From assembly GCF_009857135.1 (NCBI RefSeq), contig NZ_CP047318.1, forward strand, positions 4,650,001 to 4,714,000: 64,000 nucleotides of DNA, written 5' to 3'. The notes under the pieces were generated by a model. That model ran no database searches. It was not told the DNA's origin and was given only the letters and a program-made list of their open reading frames with translations. Made by a program: the position numbers and the translations under genes. Below, piece after piece: positions 7,965 through 16,530 of this stretch (the first letter of the stretch is position 1; each line of letters begins with the position of its first letter). This stretch comes from Streptomyces sp. HM190 (GTDB lineage: Bacteria > Actinomycetota > Actinomycetes > Streptomycetales > Streptomycetaceae).

Positions 7965-8257
7965 GTAAGACGCCGGTCGGTGCCGGTGTCGGAACGCTTC
8001 GTTACTTTACCTCATGTCGGGCCCCGCGTGTCGATGCCGTGGGGCCCGGGTCTGTTGTGGGAGTCGGGACGGGGGCTGCGGGGGGCGGGAGTTGGGGCGT
8101 ACGGTGGGGGCGCGGAAGTGGGTCCGCGGGGGCCTCCGGTGGGTCGGGGTGCCGCCTGGAGGGCCGTCCCATTCATCCCGTAATGTGGCTTTCGTCGTCA
8201 GGCCGGCGTCAGGCCGGCCATCAGACGCGGCTCTTGGGGAAGGGACTCTTGGACTTG

Positions 8258-8416
8258 ATGGAGCGCACCGTCGTCCGTTGTGCCGATGGGCACGTGTTCA
8301 GCACCGCTTCGTTCCCGATGCAGCAGGCCGAGCGACTCGGCCCCGGCCGGCTCGTCCGCTGTCCTCGCTGCGCCCGGCTGCGCAGTGCCGTGCCGGTGAC
8401 GTTGGAGAAGCGGTAG
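8258..8416 (+). CDS. Small conserved Cys-rich protein
   Basis: A 52-residue protein (MERTVVRCADGHVFST, then CPRC). One Cys-x-x-Cys plus an N-terminal Cys and His suggest a small zinc ribbon. I chose the ATG at 8258, about 15 bases after GGGGAAGGG. It resembles a short conserved Streptomyces protein of unknown function. Nothing near it indicates a role; dcd begins about 100 bases downstream. Confidence 0.6.
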   Translation: MERTVVRCADGHVFSTASFPMQQAERLGPGRLVRCPRCARLRSAVPVTLEKR

Positions 8417-8520
8417 AGGTGGACAGGGAAGCACCGCGGTAGTCGTACGGCGCGCGGGTCCGTCCGGGTTGCGGGCGGTCCGCGCGTCTTGCGTGTTCCG
8501 CAGTTGCGTATCCTCGGGGC

Positions 8521-9096
8521 GTGCTTCTCTCAGACAAGGACATCCGGGCCGAGATCGACGCGGGACGGGTGCGGATCGATCCGTACGACGAATCCATGGT
8601 GCAGCCGTCGAGCATCGACGTGCGGCTCGATCGCTTCTTCCGGGTGTTCGAGAATCACCGGTACCCGCACATCGACCCCTCCATCGAGCAGGCGGATCTC
8701 ACCCGCCTCGTGGAGCCCGAGGGCGACGAGCCGTTCATCCTGCACCCCGGGGAGTTCGTCCTCGCCAGCACCTACGAGGTCATCACGCTGCCCGACGATC
8801 TCGCCTCCCGTCTGGAGGGCAAGAGCTCGCTCGGGCGGCTCGGGCTCGTCACCCACTCCACCGCCGGGTTCATCGACCCCGGGTTCTCCGGCCATGTGAC
8901 GCTGGAGCTGTCGAATCTCGCCACGCTCCCGATCAAGCTGTGGCCCGGTATGAAGATCGGGCAGCTGTGCATGTTCCGGCTCAGCTCGCCGGCCGAGTCC
9001 CCGTACGGGAGCGAGCGGTACGGGTCCCGGTACCAGGGTCAGCGCGGGCCGACCGCCTCCCGGTCCTTCCTCAACTTCCACCGGACGCAGGTGTGA
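8521..9096 (+). CDS. dcd: dCTP deaminase
   Basis: A 191-residue trimeric dCTP deaminase that makes dUTP for dTTP synthesis. The family pattern is complete: LLSDKDIRAEID at the start, PSSIDVRLD, GKSSLGRLGLVTHSTAG and PGFSGHVTLELSN with the catalytic Glu. Length is standard. The start is GTG. The stop overlaps the start of the following phosphoribosyltransferase gene, so the two are likely co-translated, linking pyrimidine deoxynucleotide supply with base salvage. Confidence 0.95.
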   Translation: MLLSDKDIRAEIDAGRVRIDPYDESMVQPSSIDVRLDRFFRVFENHRYPHIDPSIEQADLTRLVEPEGDEPFILHPGEFVLASTYEVITLPDDLASRLEGKSSLGRLGLVTHSTAGFIDPGFSGHVTLELSNLATLPIKLWPGMKIGQLCMFRLSSPAESPYGSERYGSRYQGQRGPTASRSFLNFHRTQV

Positions 9097-9608
9097 GCGT
9101 GTCCCAGGCCCGGGAGAACCTCACCTACGAGGCGTTCGGCGCCGCCGTGCGCGAACTCGCGCAGACCATCGCCGACGACGGGTACGAGCCCGACATCATC
9201 CTCTCCATCGCCCGCGGCGGCGTCTTCGTCGCCGGCGGGCTCGCCTACGCCCTCGACTGCAAGAACATCCACCTGGTCAACGTGGAGTTCTACACCGGCG
9301 TCGGCACCACCCTCGAGATGCCCGTCATGCTCGCGCCCGTGCCCAACGCGATCGACTTCTCCGACAAGAAGGTCCTGATCACGGACGACGTCGCCGACAC
9401 GGGCAAGACGCTCAAGCTCGTCCACGACTTCTGCCTCGACGCCGTCGCCGAGGTCCGGTCCGCCGTGATCTACGAGAAGTCCCACTCCCTCGTGAAGTGC
9501 GAGTACGTGTGGAAGCGGACGGACGAGTGGATCAACTTTCCGTGGAGTGTTCTGCCTGTGGTACGGAAGGCGGGGGAGCCTGTTGCTCCGTCCAAGGAAG
9601 CGCTCTGA
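9093..9608 (+). CDS. Phosphoribosyltransferase (purine salvage type)
   Basis: About 170 residues with the type I phosphoribosyltransferase fold. The PRPP-binding loop is VLITDDVADTGKTL (about 107-120), and SIARGGVFVAGGLAYAL is the conserved loop I region (about 36-52). It resembles xanthine/hypoxanthine-type phosphoribosyltransferases, but the base cannot be fixed from sequence. Possible GTG starts are 9093, overlapping the dcd stop, and 9099; either fits. Confidence 0.85.
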   Translation: MSVSQARENLTYEAFGAAVRELAQTIADDGYEPDIILSIARGGVFVAGGLAYALDCKNIHLVNVEFYTGVGTTLEMPVMLAPVPNAIDFSDKKVLITDDVADTGKTLKLVHDFCLDAVAEVRSAVIYEKSHSLVKCEYVWKRTDEWINFPWSVLPVVRKAGEPVAPSKEAL

Positions 9609-10044
9609 GCTGGTTCGTTCCGACCGGGAATCCCATCGGCAGCGATCTGACCTGCGCTTCGCATCCTGTCGTGGGTCGCGCTTTGACACCGTCGTGGTGC
9701 TCGTCATGGGGGAGCCAGGGACGGCCGCTGCTCCAGGCACGGCCCGTCGCGCACACTGACTTCGGGCGCTGACTCTGCCGCGCGGTTCCAGCGGGAGGCT
9801 CTCCGCTCCCCGGAGAAGCACCACATCGCGGGTGCCGGACAGTGCCGGACGCACGCGCGGTTCGTCGCGGACGTTCGCGCCGTCCGCCTCGGACGTCACC
9901 GGCCGCGCACGGTGGGAGAGGCGTTCACCGGCGCACCGACGGATGATCAATCCGACACGAAAAACGGCTGACTAGTTGAAGAATCCATCATAAAAGCCAA
10001 AGTGTCATGACCCGCGATCCTGCTCGCCTAGGTTCGGACGTCTT
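9609..10044. other. Intergenic stretch, no gene seen
   Basis: 436 bases without an ORF that has coding character. The last 90 bases, just before the PAS/SpoIIE gene, are less GC-rich and probably hold its promoter, but I see no convincing -35/-10 pair. Confidence 0.5.
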
Positions 10045-13044
10045 ATGAGGCCGTCCCCCACCCAACAGCGCGACCGGGCAGGCCGTAGACCACGGCAGCG
10101 GCGCCGCAGCACCCGAAGCGGGATCATGAGCTACCGAGCAGCTGGATGCGACCGGAGCGACGAGGCCGTGACGCCGTCCCCGTCGGCGCCGAGTGCTTCA
10201 TCACGTGTTTCCGTCCCGGCCGCCCCAGATCCTTCCGGACTGCCCTTCAGCACCACGGGTGTCAGCCGGACCCAGCGCGCGGCAAGCCTTCTGGCCTGGG
10301 GCGCCGCCCTGCTCGGCGCAGTCGGTCTCCTCGGCTGGATCCTGCCCGCCGGCGCACTGCGGGGCGCCTGGCCGGGACCGGACGGATGGATCAAGGCCAA
10401 TACCGCGCTGGCGCTCACACTCCTCGGCCTCGGGCTGACCCGAGTCGTGAGCAGGGCGTCCGGCAGGCTGTCCGTCTCCGCGGGACGAGCCGCCGCACTG
10501 TGCGGCGCCGTGATCGGACTCGCGAGCCTCATGGAGTACGTCAGCGGAGGATGCTTCGGCATCGATCAGTTCTTCGTTCGCGACGACACGGCGGACCACT
10601 TGCTCGCGGCGGGCTCCCCACCCGGCCGGATGGCACCGAACACCGCCGTGGCGCTCATGCTTGCGGGCTCCGCGCAACTCATGCTGAGCCGACCCCGGCA
10701 ATCGGTGGTCGCCTGTGGGCAGGCTCTCGGCCTGCTCGTACTGATGCTGGGGCTGCTGCGCTGGTACGGACTGATCTACCGGGTGCCGGAACTGGGACGG
10801 ATCGGCGCCTACGTCGGTATGGCCCCGCACACCGCCTCCGCCCTGGTGCTGCTGGGCACGGGGATCTTCCTGGCCCTGCCCCGGCAGGGACTCGCGGGCC
10901 TGCTGTGCAACACGGGCACAACGGGAATGCTGGGCCGGAGGATGACGGCCACGGTCCTCGTCCTACCACCGTTGATGGGCTGGCTGCTGCTCCAGGGACA
11001 GGACATCGGCTGGTACGGCACCCGTCTGGGCGCCGCGCTGCTGGTCTCCGGGCACGTGTGCGTCTTCATGACCGTCGTCCTTCTGTCGCTGCGTGCCGGA
11101 CACCGGGTGGAGGTGGCGCACTCACGCGCACAGAATCGGCTGGCCAGGTCCCGTTGGTCGCAGGAGTTCATGGACCATCTGCCGGCCCTGGTCTTCATCA
11201 AGGACCTCGAAGGCCGATACACGGCCGCCAACGCGGAGTTCGAACGCGCCACGGGGCTTCCGCGGGACGAGATCGTGGGCCGGCTGACGCAGGAAGTCCT
11301 CTCTCCGCGCTTCGCCGAGGCGGCGCGTGCGGCCGACGCGGAGATGCTGGCACGGGGTTCGGCCGTGCACCGGGTGGACCACATCACGATCGAGGACCGC
11401 GCCCACATCTACTCCACCACGCTCTTCCCGCTGCCCGACCAGAACGGCCGGCCGCACGCGGTGTGCGGGATCTCCGTCGACGAGACCGCGAAGGTCGCGG
11501 CACACCAGCAGGTTGAGCGAGCCCACCAGCGATTCCGGGACCTGATGGAATCCGCCCCTGACGCCCTTCTGATCACGGACGCCGACGGCACCGTCGTCAT
11601 GGCCAACGCCCAGGCCGAACGGCTCTTCGGCATGCCGCGCAGCCATCTCCTGGGCATCCCGGTCGAGCACCTGGCACCCGATGCCCACCGTCCTCGGCTG
11701 TCGGCTCTCCGGCGCGCCTACCAACGACTGGGCGGCGACCGCCCCGTGACCTTCGACGAGGACGTGTGGGCGACGGACGCGGACGGGCGCGTCTTCCCCG
11801 TCGAGGTGAGCCTCGGCACGATCAAGGGCGAGGCCGGGCACCTGCTCAGTCTCGCGGTCAGGGACATCAGCCAACGCAAGCGCCTCGAAGCCGAACTGAG
11901 CGACCGCTACCGGCAGCAGCAGCGCATCGCCTACACCCTGCAGAACAGCCTCATGGGCGATCCGCCCCGGCTGGCGCACCTGCCCACCGCGCGCCGCTAC
12001 CTGCCGTCCGCGCAGGACGCCGGTGTCGGCGGCGACTGGTTCGACGTCATCCCCCTGGAGAAGGGACGTACCGGCATCGTCATCGGGGACGTCATGGGCA
12101 GGGGGATCGACGCGGCAGCCGTCATGGGGCAGCTCAGGGCGGCCACCCACGCCCTGGCCAAGGCCGGCATGGACCCCGAGCGGCTGATGAACCACCTCGA
12201 CTCGTTCGTCTGCGAGCTGCGCGACCAACTCGTCACCTGCTGCTACCTGCTCCTCGACCACCACCAGGGGCAGCTCAGCCTGTGCAGTGCGGGACATCCG
12301 CCCGTGCTGGCCGCCGACGCCGGACGCCGGCCGCGGCAACTCGACGCCCCCATCAGCGTTCCGCTCGGTGTCGGCGGAGTCCCGCACCGGCAGACCACGC
12401 ACACCCTGGCACCCGGCAGCACCCTCTTCCTCTACACCGACGGCCTCGTCGAGGAACCGGGTGCCGATCTCGACGCCCGCATCGCTCTGCTCGCCGAGAC
12501 CCTGCACTCCGGCCTGACGGGAGCGGACCACACGTTGGGTGCCCTGGAACAGACCGCGGACCTCGCCCTTCGTACTCTCATCCCTCGGCCGGAGCGCCAC
12601 GACGACGACGTCACCCTGCTCGCCGTGCGCCTGCCCGACACCCGCACCCGTGGCCTGGTTCTGCCCTCGGAACCGCGGTCGGCATCACGTGCCCGTCACT
12701 TCACCGCCCGCGCGCTCCTCGACTGGCGCGCCGAGGACCTCACGGAGGCGGCGCAGGTCGTCGTCACCGAACTCGTCACCCGGGCGATTCGACACGGCGA
12801 CGGCAGTCTCGTCCTGTCCCTCCACCTCGCGGGCACAGAACTCACCGTCGAACTCACCGACCACAGTGCGCTCCCGCCCCGGCCGCGCCGCGCCGCATCT
12901 GCCGACGAGGACGGCCGGGGTCTCCTCCTCGTCGACGCCCTCTCCACGGCACGGGGCACCCGCTTCCACAGCGAGGGCACGTCGGTCTGGTGCCGGGTGG
13001 ACACCGCGGCATCCACCCGGACCCGGTGGTCCGCCCGGACCTGA
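10045..13044 (+). CDS. Membrane PAS/PAS/SpoIIE (PP2C) phosphatase with C-terminal HATPase domain
   Basis: A 999-residue signalling protein. About residues 75-350 hold seven or so membrane segments; 370-480 and 490-610 are two PAS domains (the second begins FRDLMESAPDALLITDADG); 640-850 is a SpoIIE/PP2C phosphatase with its metal-binding acids (GVGGDWFDV, IGDVMGRG, LYTDGLVEE); 870-990 is an RsbW-like HATPase. Such proteins control anti-sigma/antagonist partners in response to a sensed signal. The N box reads ELVTRAIRHG, with Arg913 in place of the normal Asn, so the ATPase part may not bind Mg-ATP normally. ATG 10126 is an alternative start. The SigK-like gene follows on the same strand. Confidence 0.85.
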   Translation: MRPSPTQQRDRAGRRPRQRRRSTRSGIMSYRAAGCDRSDEAVTPSPSAPSASSRVSVPAAPDPSGLPFSTTGVSRTQRAASLLAWGAALLGAVGLLGWILPAGALRGAWPGPDGWIKANTALALTLLGLGLTRVVSRASGRLSVSAGRAAALCGAVIGLASLMEYVSGGCFGIDQFFVRDDTADHLLAAGSPPGRMAPNTAVALMLAGSAQLMLSRPRQSVVACGQALGLLVLMLGLLRWYGLIYRVPELGRIGAYVGMAPHTASALVLLGTGIFLALPRQGLAGLLCNTGTTGMLGRRMTATVLVLPPLMGWLLLQGQDIGWYGTRLGAALLVSGHVCVFMTVVLLSLRAGHRVEVAHSRAQNRLARSRWSQEFMDHLPALVFIKDLEGRYTAANAEFERATGLPRDEIVGRLTQEVLSPRFAEAARAADAEMLARGSAVHRVDHITIEDRAHIYSTTLFPLPDQNGRPHAVCGISVDETAKVAAHQQVERAHQRFRDLMESAPDALLITDADGTVVMANAQAERLFGMPRSHLLGIPVEHLAPDAHRPRLSALRRAYQRLGGDRPVTFDEDVWATDADGRVFPVEVSLGTIKGEAGHLLSLAVRDISQRKRLEAELSDRYRQQQRIAYTLQNSLMGDPPRLAHLPTARRYLPSAQDAGVGGDWFDVIPLEKGRTGIVIGDVMGRGIDAAAVMGQLRAATHALAKAGMDPERLMNHLDSFVCELRDQLVTCCYLLLDHHQGQLSLCSAGHPPVLAADAGRRPRQLDAPISVPLGVGGVPHRQTTHTLAPGSTLFLYTDGLVEEPGADLDARIALLAETLHSGLTGADHTLGALEQTADLALRTLIPRPERHDDDVTLLAVRLPDTRTRGLVLPSEPRSASRARHFTARALLDWRAEDLTEAAQVVVTELVTRAIRHGDGSLVLSLHLAGTELTVELTDHSALPPRPRRAASADEDGRGLLLVDALSTARGTRFHSEGTSVWCRVDTAASTRTRWSART

Positions 13045-13176
13045 TCCAGTCGGGTGGCCGATCGCCGCGCCGGCCCCGTTCCGGAACACCTGCGCGTATT
13101 CCTCGCCGCCGGGACCAATCCGCGGTCACGGCGGAATCGGATTACGTCCGGAGTTGCCCCGACCGCGGAGGATCCA

Positions 13177-13761
13177 GTGAAAGAAGCCGTGCACATCGGC
13201 GGAAGACCATCGCCGGAACCGGATCTCGATGAACTGGTGGGCCGCGTCGCTCTCGGGGACGAGGACGCGTTCGCCTCCGTCTACGACGCGGTGGCCGGGT
13301 CCGTCCTGGCGGTCGCGCGCGCCGTGCTGCGCGATCCGGCGCAGTCGGAGGAGGTGGCGCAGGAGGTGCTCGTGGAGGTGTGGCGGACAGCCCCCCGTTA
13401 CCGGCCCGAGCGTGGGACGGCGGTCAACTGGATCCTCACCCTGGCGCACCGCCGCGCGGTGGACCGCGTCCGTTCCGTCGAGGCCGCCGCCGCCCGGGAC
13501 CACCGGGCCGCGCTGCTGGCGCGGACACCCGAGTTCGACGAGGTGAGCGAGCAGGTCGAGGCCAGGCTGGAACGGGAACAGGTCCGACGGTGCCTGCGCA
13601 CGCTGACCGAGATCCAGCGCCAGGCCGTCACTCTCGCCTACTACCGCGGGCTGACCTACAGCCAGGTGGCCGAGGCGCTCACCCTTCCGCTGGGGACTGC
13701 CAAGACCCGGTTGCGGGACGGGCTCATCCGCCTGCGTGACTGCCTGGGGGTGACCGCGTGA
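13177..13761 (+). CDS. sigK: ECF sigma factor, SigK-type
   Basis: A 194-residue extracytoplasmic-function sigma factor. Region 2 spans about 20-90 (GDEDAFASVYDAVAG, RDPAQSEEVAQEVLVEVW), region 4 about 130-190 (LTEIQRQAVTLAYYRGLTYSQVAEAL, GTAKTRLRDGLIRLR). GTG at 13177 follows CGGAGGA. It overlaps the downstream anti-sigma gene by four bases, the classic sigma/anti-sigma pair of the SigK/RskA type. Target promoters cannot be told from this window. Confidence 0.88.
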   Translation: MKEAVHIGGRPSPEPDLDELVGRVALGDEDAFASVYDAVAGSVLAVARAVLRDPAQSEEVAQEVLVEVWRTAPRYRPERGTAVNWILTLAHRRAVDRVRSVEAAAARDHRAALLARTPEFDEVSEQVEARLEREQVRRCLRTLTEIQRQAVTLAYYRGLTYSQVAEALTLPLGTAKTRLRDGLIRLRDCLGVTA

Positions 13762-14513
13762 CCACCACCGCCGATCTGCACCGTCTGACAGGGGCCTACG
13801 CCCTGCACGCCCTGTCCGGCGACGAACTCGTCGCCTTCGAACGCCACATGGCGGGCTGCGAGCCGTGTGCGCAGGAGGCCGCCGAACTGTCGGCCACCGC
13901 GGCCCGGCTGGGACTCGCCGTCACCGTGCCGCCTCCGGACGCCATGCGCGCGCGGGTGCTGCACCGCGTCTCGTCCGTACGGCAGGAAACGCCGGACGGG
14001 CTGACGGCGGTACGTACGGCTCGGGCCGCGGTACGCGCCCGGCTGCTGTCCCGGTGGACCCTGGCCGCATGCCTCGCCGCGGCCGCCACGCTGGGGGGTA
14101 CGACCGTCTGGCAGCACCAGCGGGCCGAGGACGCCCTGCGCCAGGCGCGCAGCGCGCAGAGCGGCACCGAGGCGATCGCGGCCGTCCTGGCATCACCGGA
14201 CGCCAGGACGCGCACCGCGGCACTGGGCGGCGGCGCCACCGGCACGGTCGTGGTCTCCCGGGAGCAGGACAAGGCCGTGTTCCTCGTCTCCGGGATGGCC
14301 CGGCCCGCCGCGGGCAAGGTCTATCAGCTCTGGTTCGACGACCGCGGCACCATGCGCTCGGCCGGTCTGATGGATTCCGGTCGCACGGAGCAGGCCGTTC
14401 TGCTGCGAGGCGCCGTCGACGGTGCCTCGGGCATGGGAGTCACCGTGGAGCCGGCGGGCGGATCGAGGGAACCGACCTCGCCCCCGGTCGCCGTGCTCGG
14501 CTTCCCTGCCTGA
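13758..14513 (+). CDS. rskA: Anti-sigma factor, RskA-type with zinc finger
   Basis: A 251-residue membrane anti-sigma factor. The N-terminal cytoplasmic zinc-binding domain has HMAGCEPC (about 34-41); one membrane segment lies at about 97-118; the extracytoplasmic RskA domain follows (KVYQLWFDDRG, then a C-terminal VAVLGFPA). It would hold the SigK-type factor at the membrane until released, in this family often by proteolysis. It is translationally coupled to the sigma gene. Confidence 0.88.
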   Translation: MTTTADLHRLTGAYALHALSGDELVAFERHMAGCEPCAQEAAELSATAARLGLAVTVPPPDAMRARVLHRVSSVRQETPDGLTAVRTARAAVRARLLSRWTLAACLAAAATLGGTTVWQHQRAEDALRQARSAQSGTEAIAAVLASPDARTRTAALGGGATGTVVVSREQDKAVFLVSGMARPAAGKVYQLWFDDRGTMRSAGLMDSGRTEQAVLLRGAVDGASGMGVTVEPAGGSREPTSPPVAVLGFPA

Positions 14514-14588
14514 GGGGCCGGAGCGGGCCGGCGGACACCCCCGCCGACCTGCCGTGAGTACAGGGGGGCTCCAGCAGCCTGAGGTGGG

Positions 14589-14624
14589 TGAGGGGCTCCC
14601 GGTCGGGTGACCGGGAGCCCCTCA
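14589..14624. terminator. Bidirectional terminator between rskA and the Yip1-family gene
   Basis: Perfect 16-base stem, TGAGGGGCTCCCGGTC / GACCGGGAGCCCCTCA, with a GGGT loop, placed between two convergent genes. Confidence 0.85.
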
Positions 14625-14665
14625 TCGCGTCGTTCGTGTGTGCGCGGGAGGCTGTTGCTCCGGGG

Positions 14666-15703
14666 TCAGAACGTGCCCAGCTTGATCAGGGACAGGATCG
14701 CGATCAGCTGGATCGCCGACGCGCCCAGGGCCTTCGGCCAGGGGAGGTCGTGGGACTTGGAGACCATCAGGGTCAGCAGGGCGCCCGCGGCGACCCAGGT
14801 GATCCAGCCGAGGATCTGGACGAAGGGCGCGTCACCGCCCGCGAACATCGCCACGACCAGGCGCGGCGCGTCCGTGAGCGCCATGATCAGCATGGAGAGG
14901 CCGACCGTCGGCTGCCACGCGCCGTCGCCGCCCAGCTGGCGGGCCAGGGTGTGGGTGACCACGCCCAGGATGAACGTGCTCAGCACCATCGTCACGGCGG
15001 TGACCAGGACGATCGGCACGGCGTTCGACAGCGTCGCGTTGATCGCGTCCTCGCGGGCCGTGTCGAAGCCGAAGACGGCGAGCAGGCCGTAGAGGAACAT
15101 CACGACGAGGGCCGGGCCCCACACCGCGTAGTCACGCATCACCAGGAACGTCTGGTTCGGGCTGGTGACGATGCCCTTCAGGAGGTCCTTCCAGTGCAGG
15201 CGCGGGCCGACCGGGGCCGCGGGGGCGTGCCCGGCGCGGTAGGTGTCGCCCTGCTGGTACGGGTCCTCGCCGACGGCGAACATCTGGGTGTGGCCCGGGT
15301 TGTTCGCCGCGTACGGGTCCGCGCCGGCGCCGCCGTGGTGGCCGCCGCCGTCGCCGAAGTACTCCGGCTCGCCGTGGTTCCCCTGGTGACCCTGGTGGCC
15401 CTGCTGGCCCTGGGGGCCGTAGCCGCCCGGCCTGCCGCCGTGCGTCTGGGGCCAGCCCTGGTTGCCGCCCCGGCCGCCGCCGTACGGCGGGCCCGGGGGC
15501 GTCTGGGGATAGCCGTACGACGGGCCGCCGGCCTGCGGGGCCTGCTGTCCGTGCGGGGGGTGTTGCGGTCGCGTCTGAGGAGCGCCGTTGTCCCGGCCGC
15601 GTCCGATCCTGAATCCAGCCACGTCATCGAACGTACCTGGTCCCGGCGAGCGGCGTGCCGGGCCGGGGGGCACCGGACCGGCTTTGCGGCCGAGCTGTGA
15701 CAT
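14666..15703 (-). CDS. Yip1-family membrane protein
   Basis: A protein of up to 345 residues: an unstructured Gly/Pro/Gln-rich N-terminal half (about 30-155), then a Yip1 domain with about five membrane segments (for example GPALVVMFLYGLLAVFGF and VLVTAVTMVLSTFILGVV). The role of Yip1 proteins in bacteria is unclear. The ATG at 15703 was kept; an internal GTG at 15622 (VAGFRIGRGRDN) is an alternative, since the product from there has a clean basic start. It converges with rskA. Confidence 0.75.
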   Translation of the reverse strand: MSQLGRKAGPVPPGPARRSPGPGTFDDVAGFRIGRGRDNGAPQTRPQHPPHGQQAPQAGGPSYGYPQTPPGPPYGGGRGGNQGWPQTHGGRPGGYGPQGQQGHQGHQGNHGEPEYFGDGGGHHGGAGADPYAANNPGHTQMFAVGEDPYQQGDTYRAGHAPAAPVGPRLHWKDLLKGIVTSPNQTFLVMRDYAVWGPALVVMFLYGLLAVFGFDTAREDAINATLSNAVPIVLVTAVTMVLSTFILGVVTHTLARQLGGDGAWQPTVGLSMLIMALTDAPRLVVAMFAGGDAPFVQILGWITWVAAGALLTLMVSKSHDLPWPKALGASAIQLIAILSLIKLGTF

Positions 15704-15788
15704 CCCCTAAGGGATCGTCAGGTACTCGGGTCGGAGATTCCGTTCAGGGATCATCCGGGAGGACTCAGGGGGGCACGGGGGCGCGAGG

Positions 15789-15848
15789 GGTGCGTCAGGG
15801 AGTGCGTCCGGGAGTGCGTCCGGGAGTGCGTCCGGGCGTGTGTCAGGG
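15789..15848 (+). repeat. Five 12-base tandem repeats
   Basis: Unit AGTGCGTCCGGG. Three identical copies run 15801-15836, with degenerate copies on each side (GGTGCGTCAGGG and CGTGTGTCAGGG). They lie between the divergent Yip1 and SnoaL-like genes. The repeat could be a minisatellite or a set of regulator sites; nothing decides between these. Confidence 0.8.
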
Positions 15849-16004
15849 GGGCGCCGGTGCCGGGCGTGCCCTGGTGCGTGCTTTTCGCTCGGAGTGCGCA
15901 CAGGGGCGCACTCGCGGAGGCCCACACCGGCGCAGATAATTTCCTTATCGGGCAAATGCAGGCACATGACCCAAAGAATCCAAAGGGAAAGCCGGCGATC
16001 CCCC

Positions 16005-16400
16005 ATGGCTGAACACCCCAACGCACAGCTCGTCCGCACGTGCTACGAGGCATTCTCACGCGGTGACATGGACACTCTGCGCGGCCTCAGCACGGCGGAC
16101 TGTACGCACCACGTCCCCGGCAGCCACATGCTCTCCGGCGACCACAAGGGCCAGGACTCGATGGTCCAGCTCTACCAGCGGCTCTTCGACGAGACCGGCG
16201 GAACGTTCAACGTCGACCTGAGTCACGTGTGCGTCGACGGCCGGGGCCACGTCGTCGCCGTGCACCGTTACACCGCCGAGCGGGGCGGCAAGCACATCGA
16301 CCAGGTCAGCTGCCTGGTCTTCCGCATCGTCGGAGACAAGATCACCGACATCGACGAGTGCCAGGAGGACCTGGACGAGGTGGAGGAGTTCTGGTCCTGA
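16005..16400 (+). CDS. SnoaL-like/NTF2-fold protein
   Basis: A 131-residue single-domain NTF2-fold protein of the SnoaL type (VRTCYEAFSRGDMDTLRGL, HHVPGSHMLSGDHKGQDSM, VVAVHRYTAERGGK). The fold is used by polyketide cyclases, dehydratases and ketosteroid isomerases, but this single gene is not in a polyketide cluster and its substrate is unknown. An upstream in-frame ATG at 15966 would add 13 residues; 16005 begins the conserved region. Confidence 0.72.
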   Translation: MAEHPNAQLVRTCYEAFSRGDMDTLRGLSTADCTHHVPGSHMLSGDHKGQDSMVQLYQRLFDETGGTFNVDLSHVCVDGRGHVVAVHRYTAERGGKHIDQVSCLVFRIVGDKITDIDECQEDLDEVEEFWS

Positions 16401-16530
16401 CGCCGTCCCACGACTCCCGGGCCACCGCGCGCCCCGTCCTCACGCGGAGCGCAACCCCACCCGGTCTCCAGGTGTCCAACAGGTGCACCCGCACCACCGC
16501 CGATATCCGGCCACCCACCTGGAGCCTCCC

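Noticed and set aside
9532..9756. Minus-strand frame after the phosphoribosyltransferase gene as a possible transposase fragment
   Set aside because: No recognisable motif, no inverted repeats; too little to call.
15789..15848. CRISPR array
   Set aside because: Units are contiguous 12-mers without spacers and there are no cas genes.
16005..16400. SnoaL-like gene as part of a polyketide cluster
   Set aside because: No ketosynthase, carrier protein or tailoring genes nearby.
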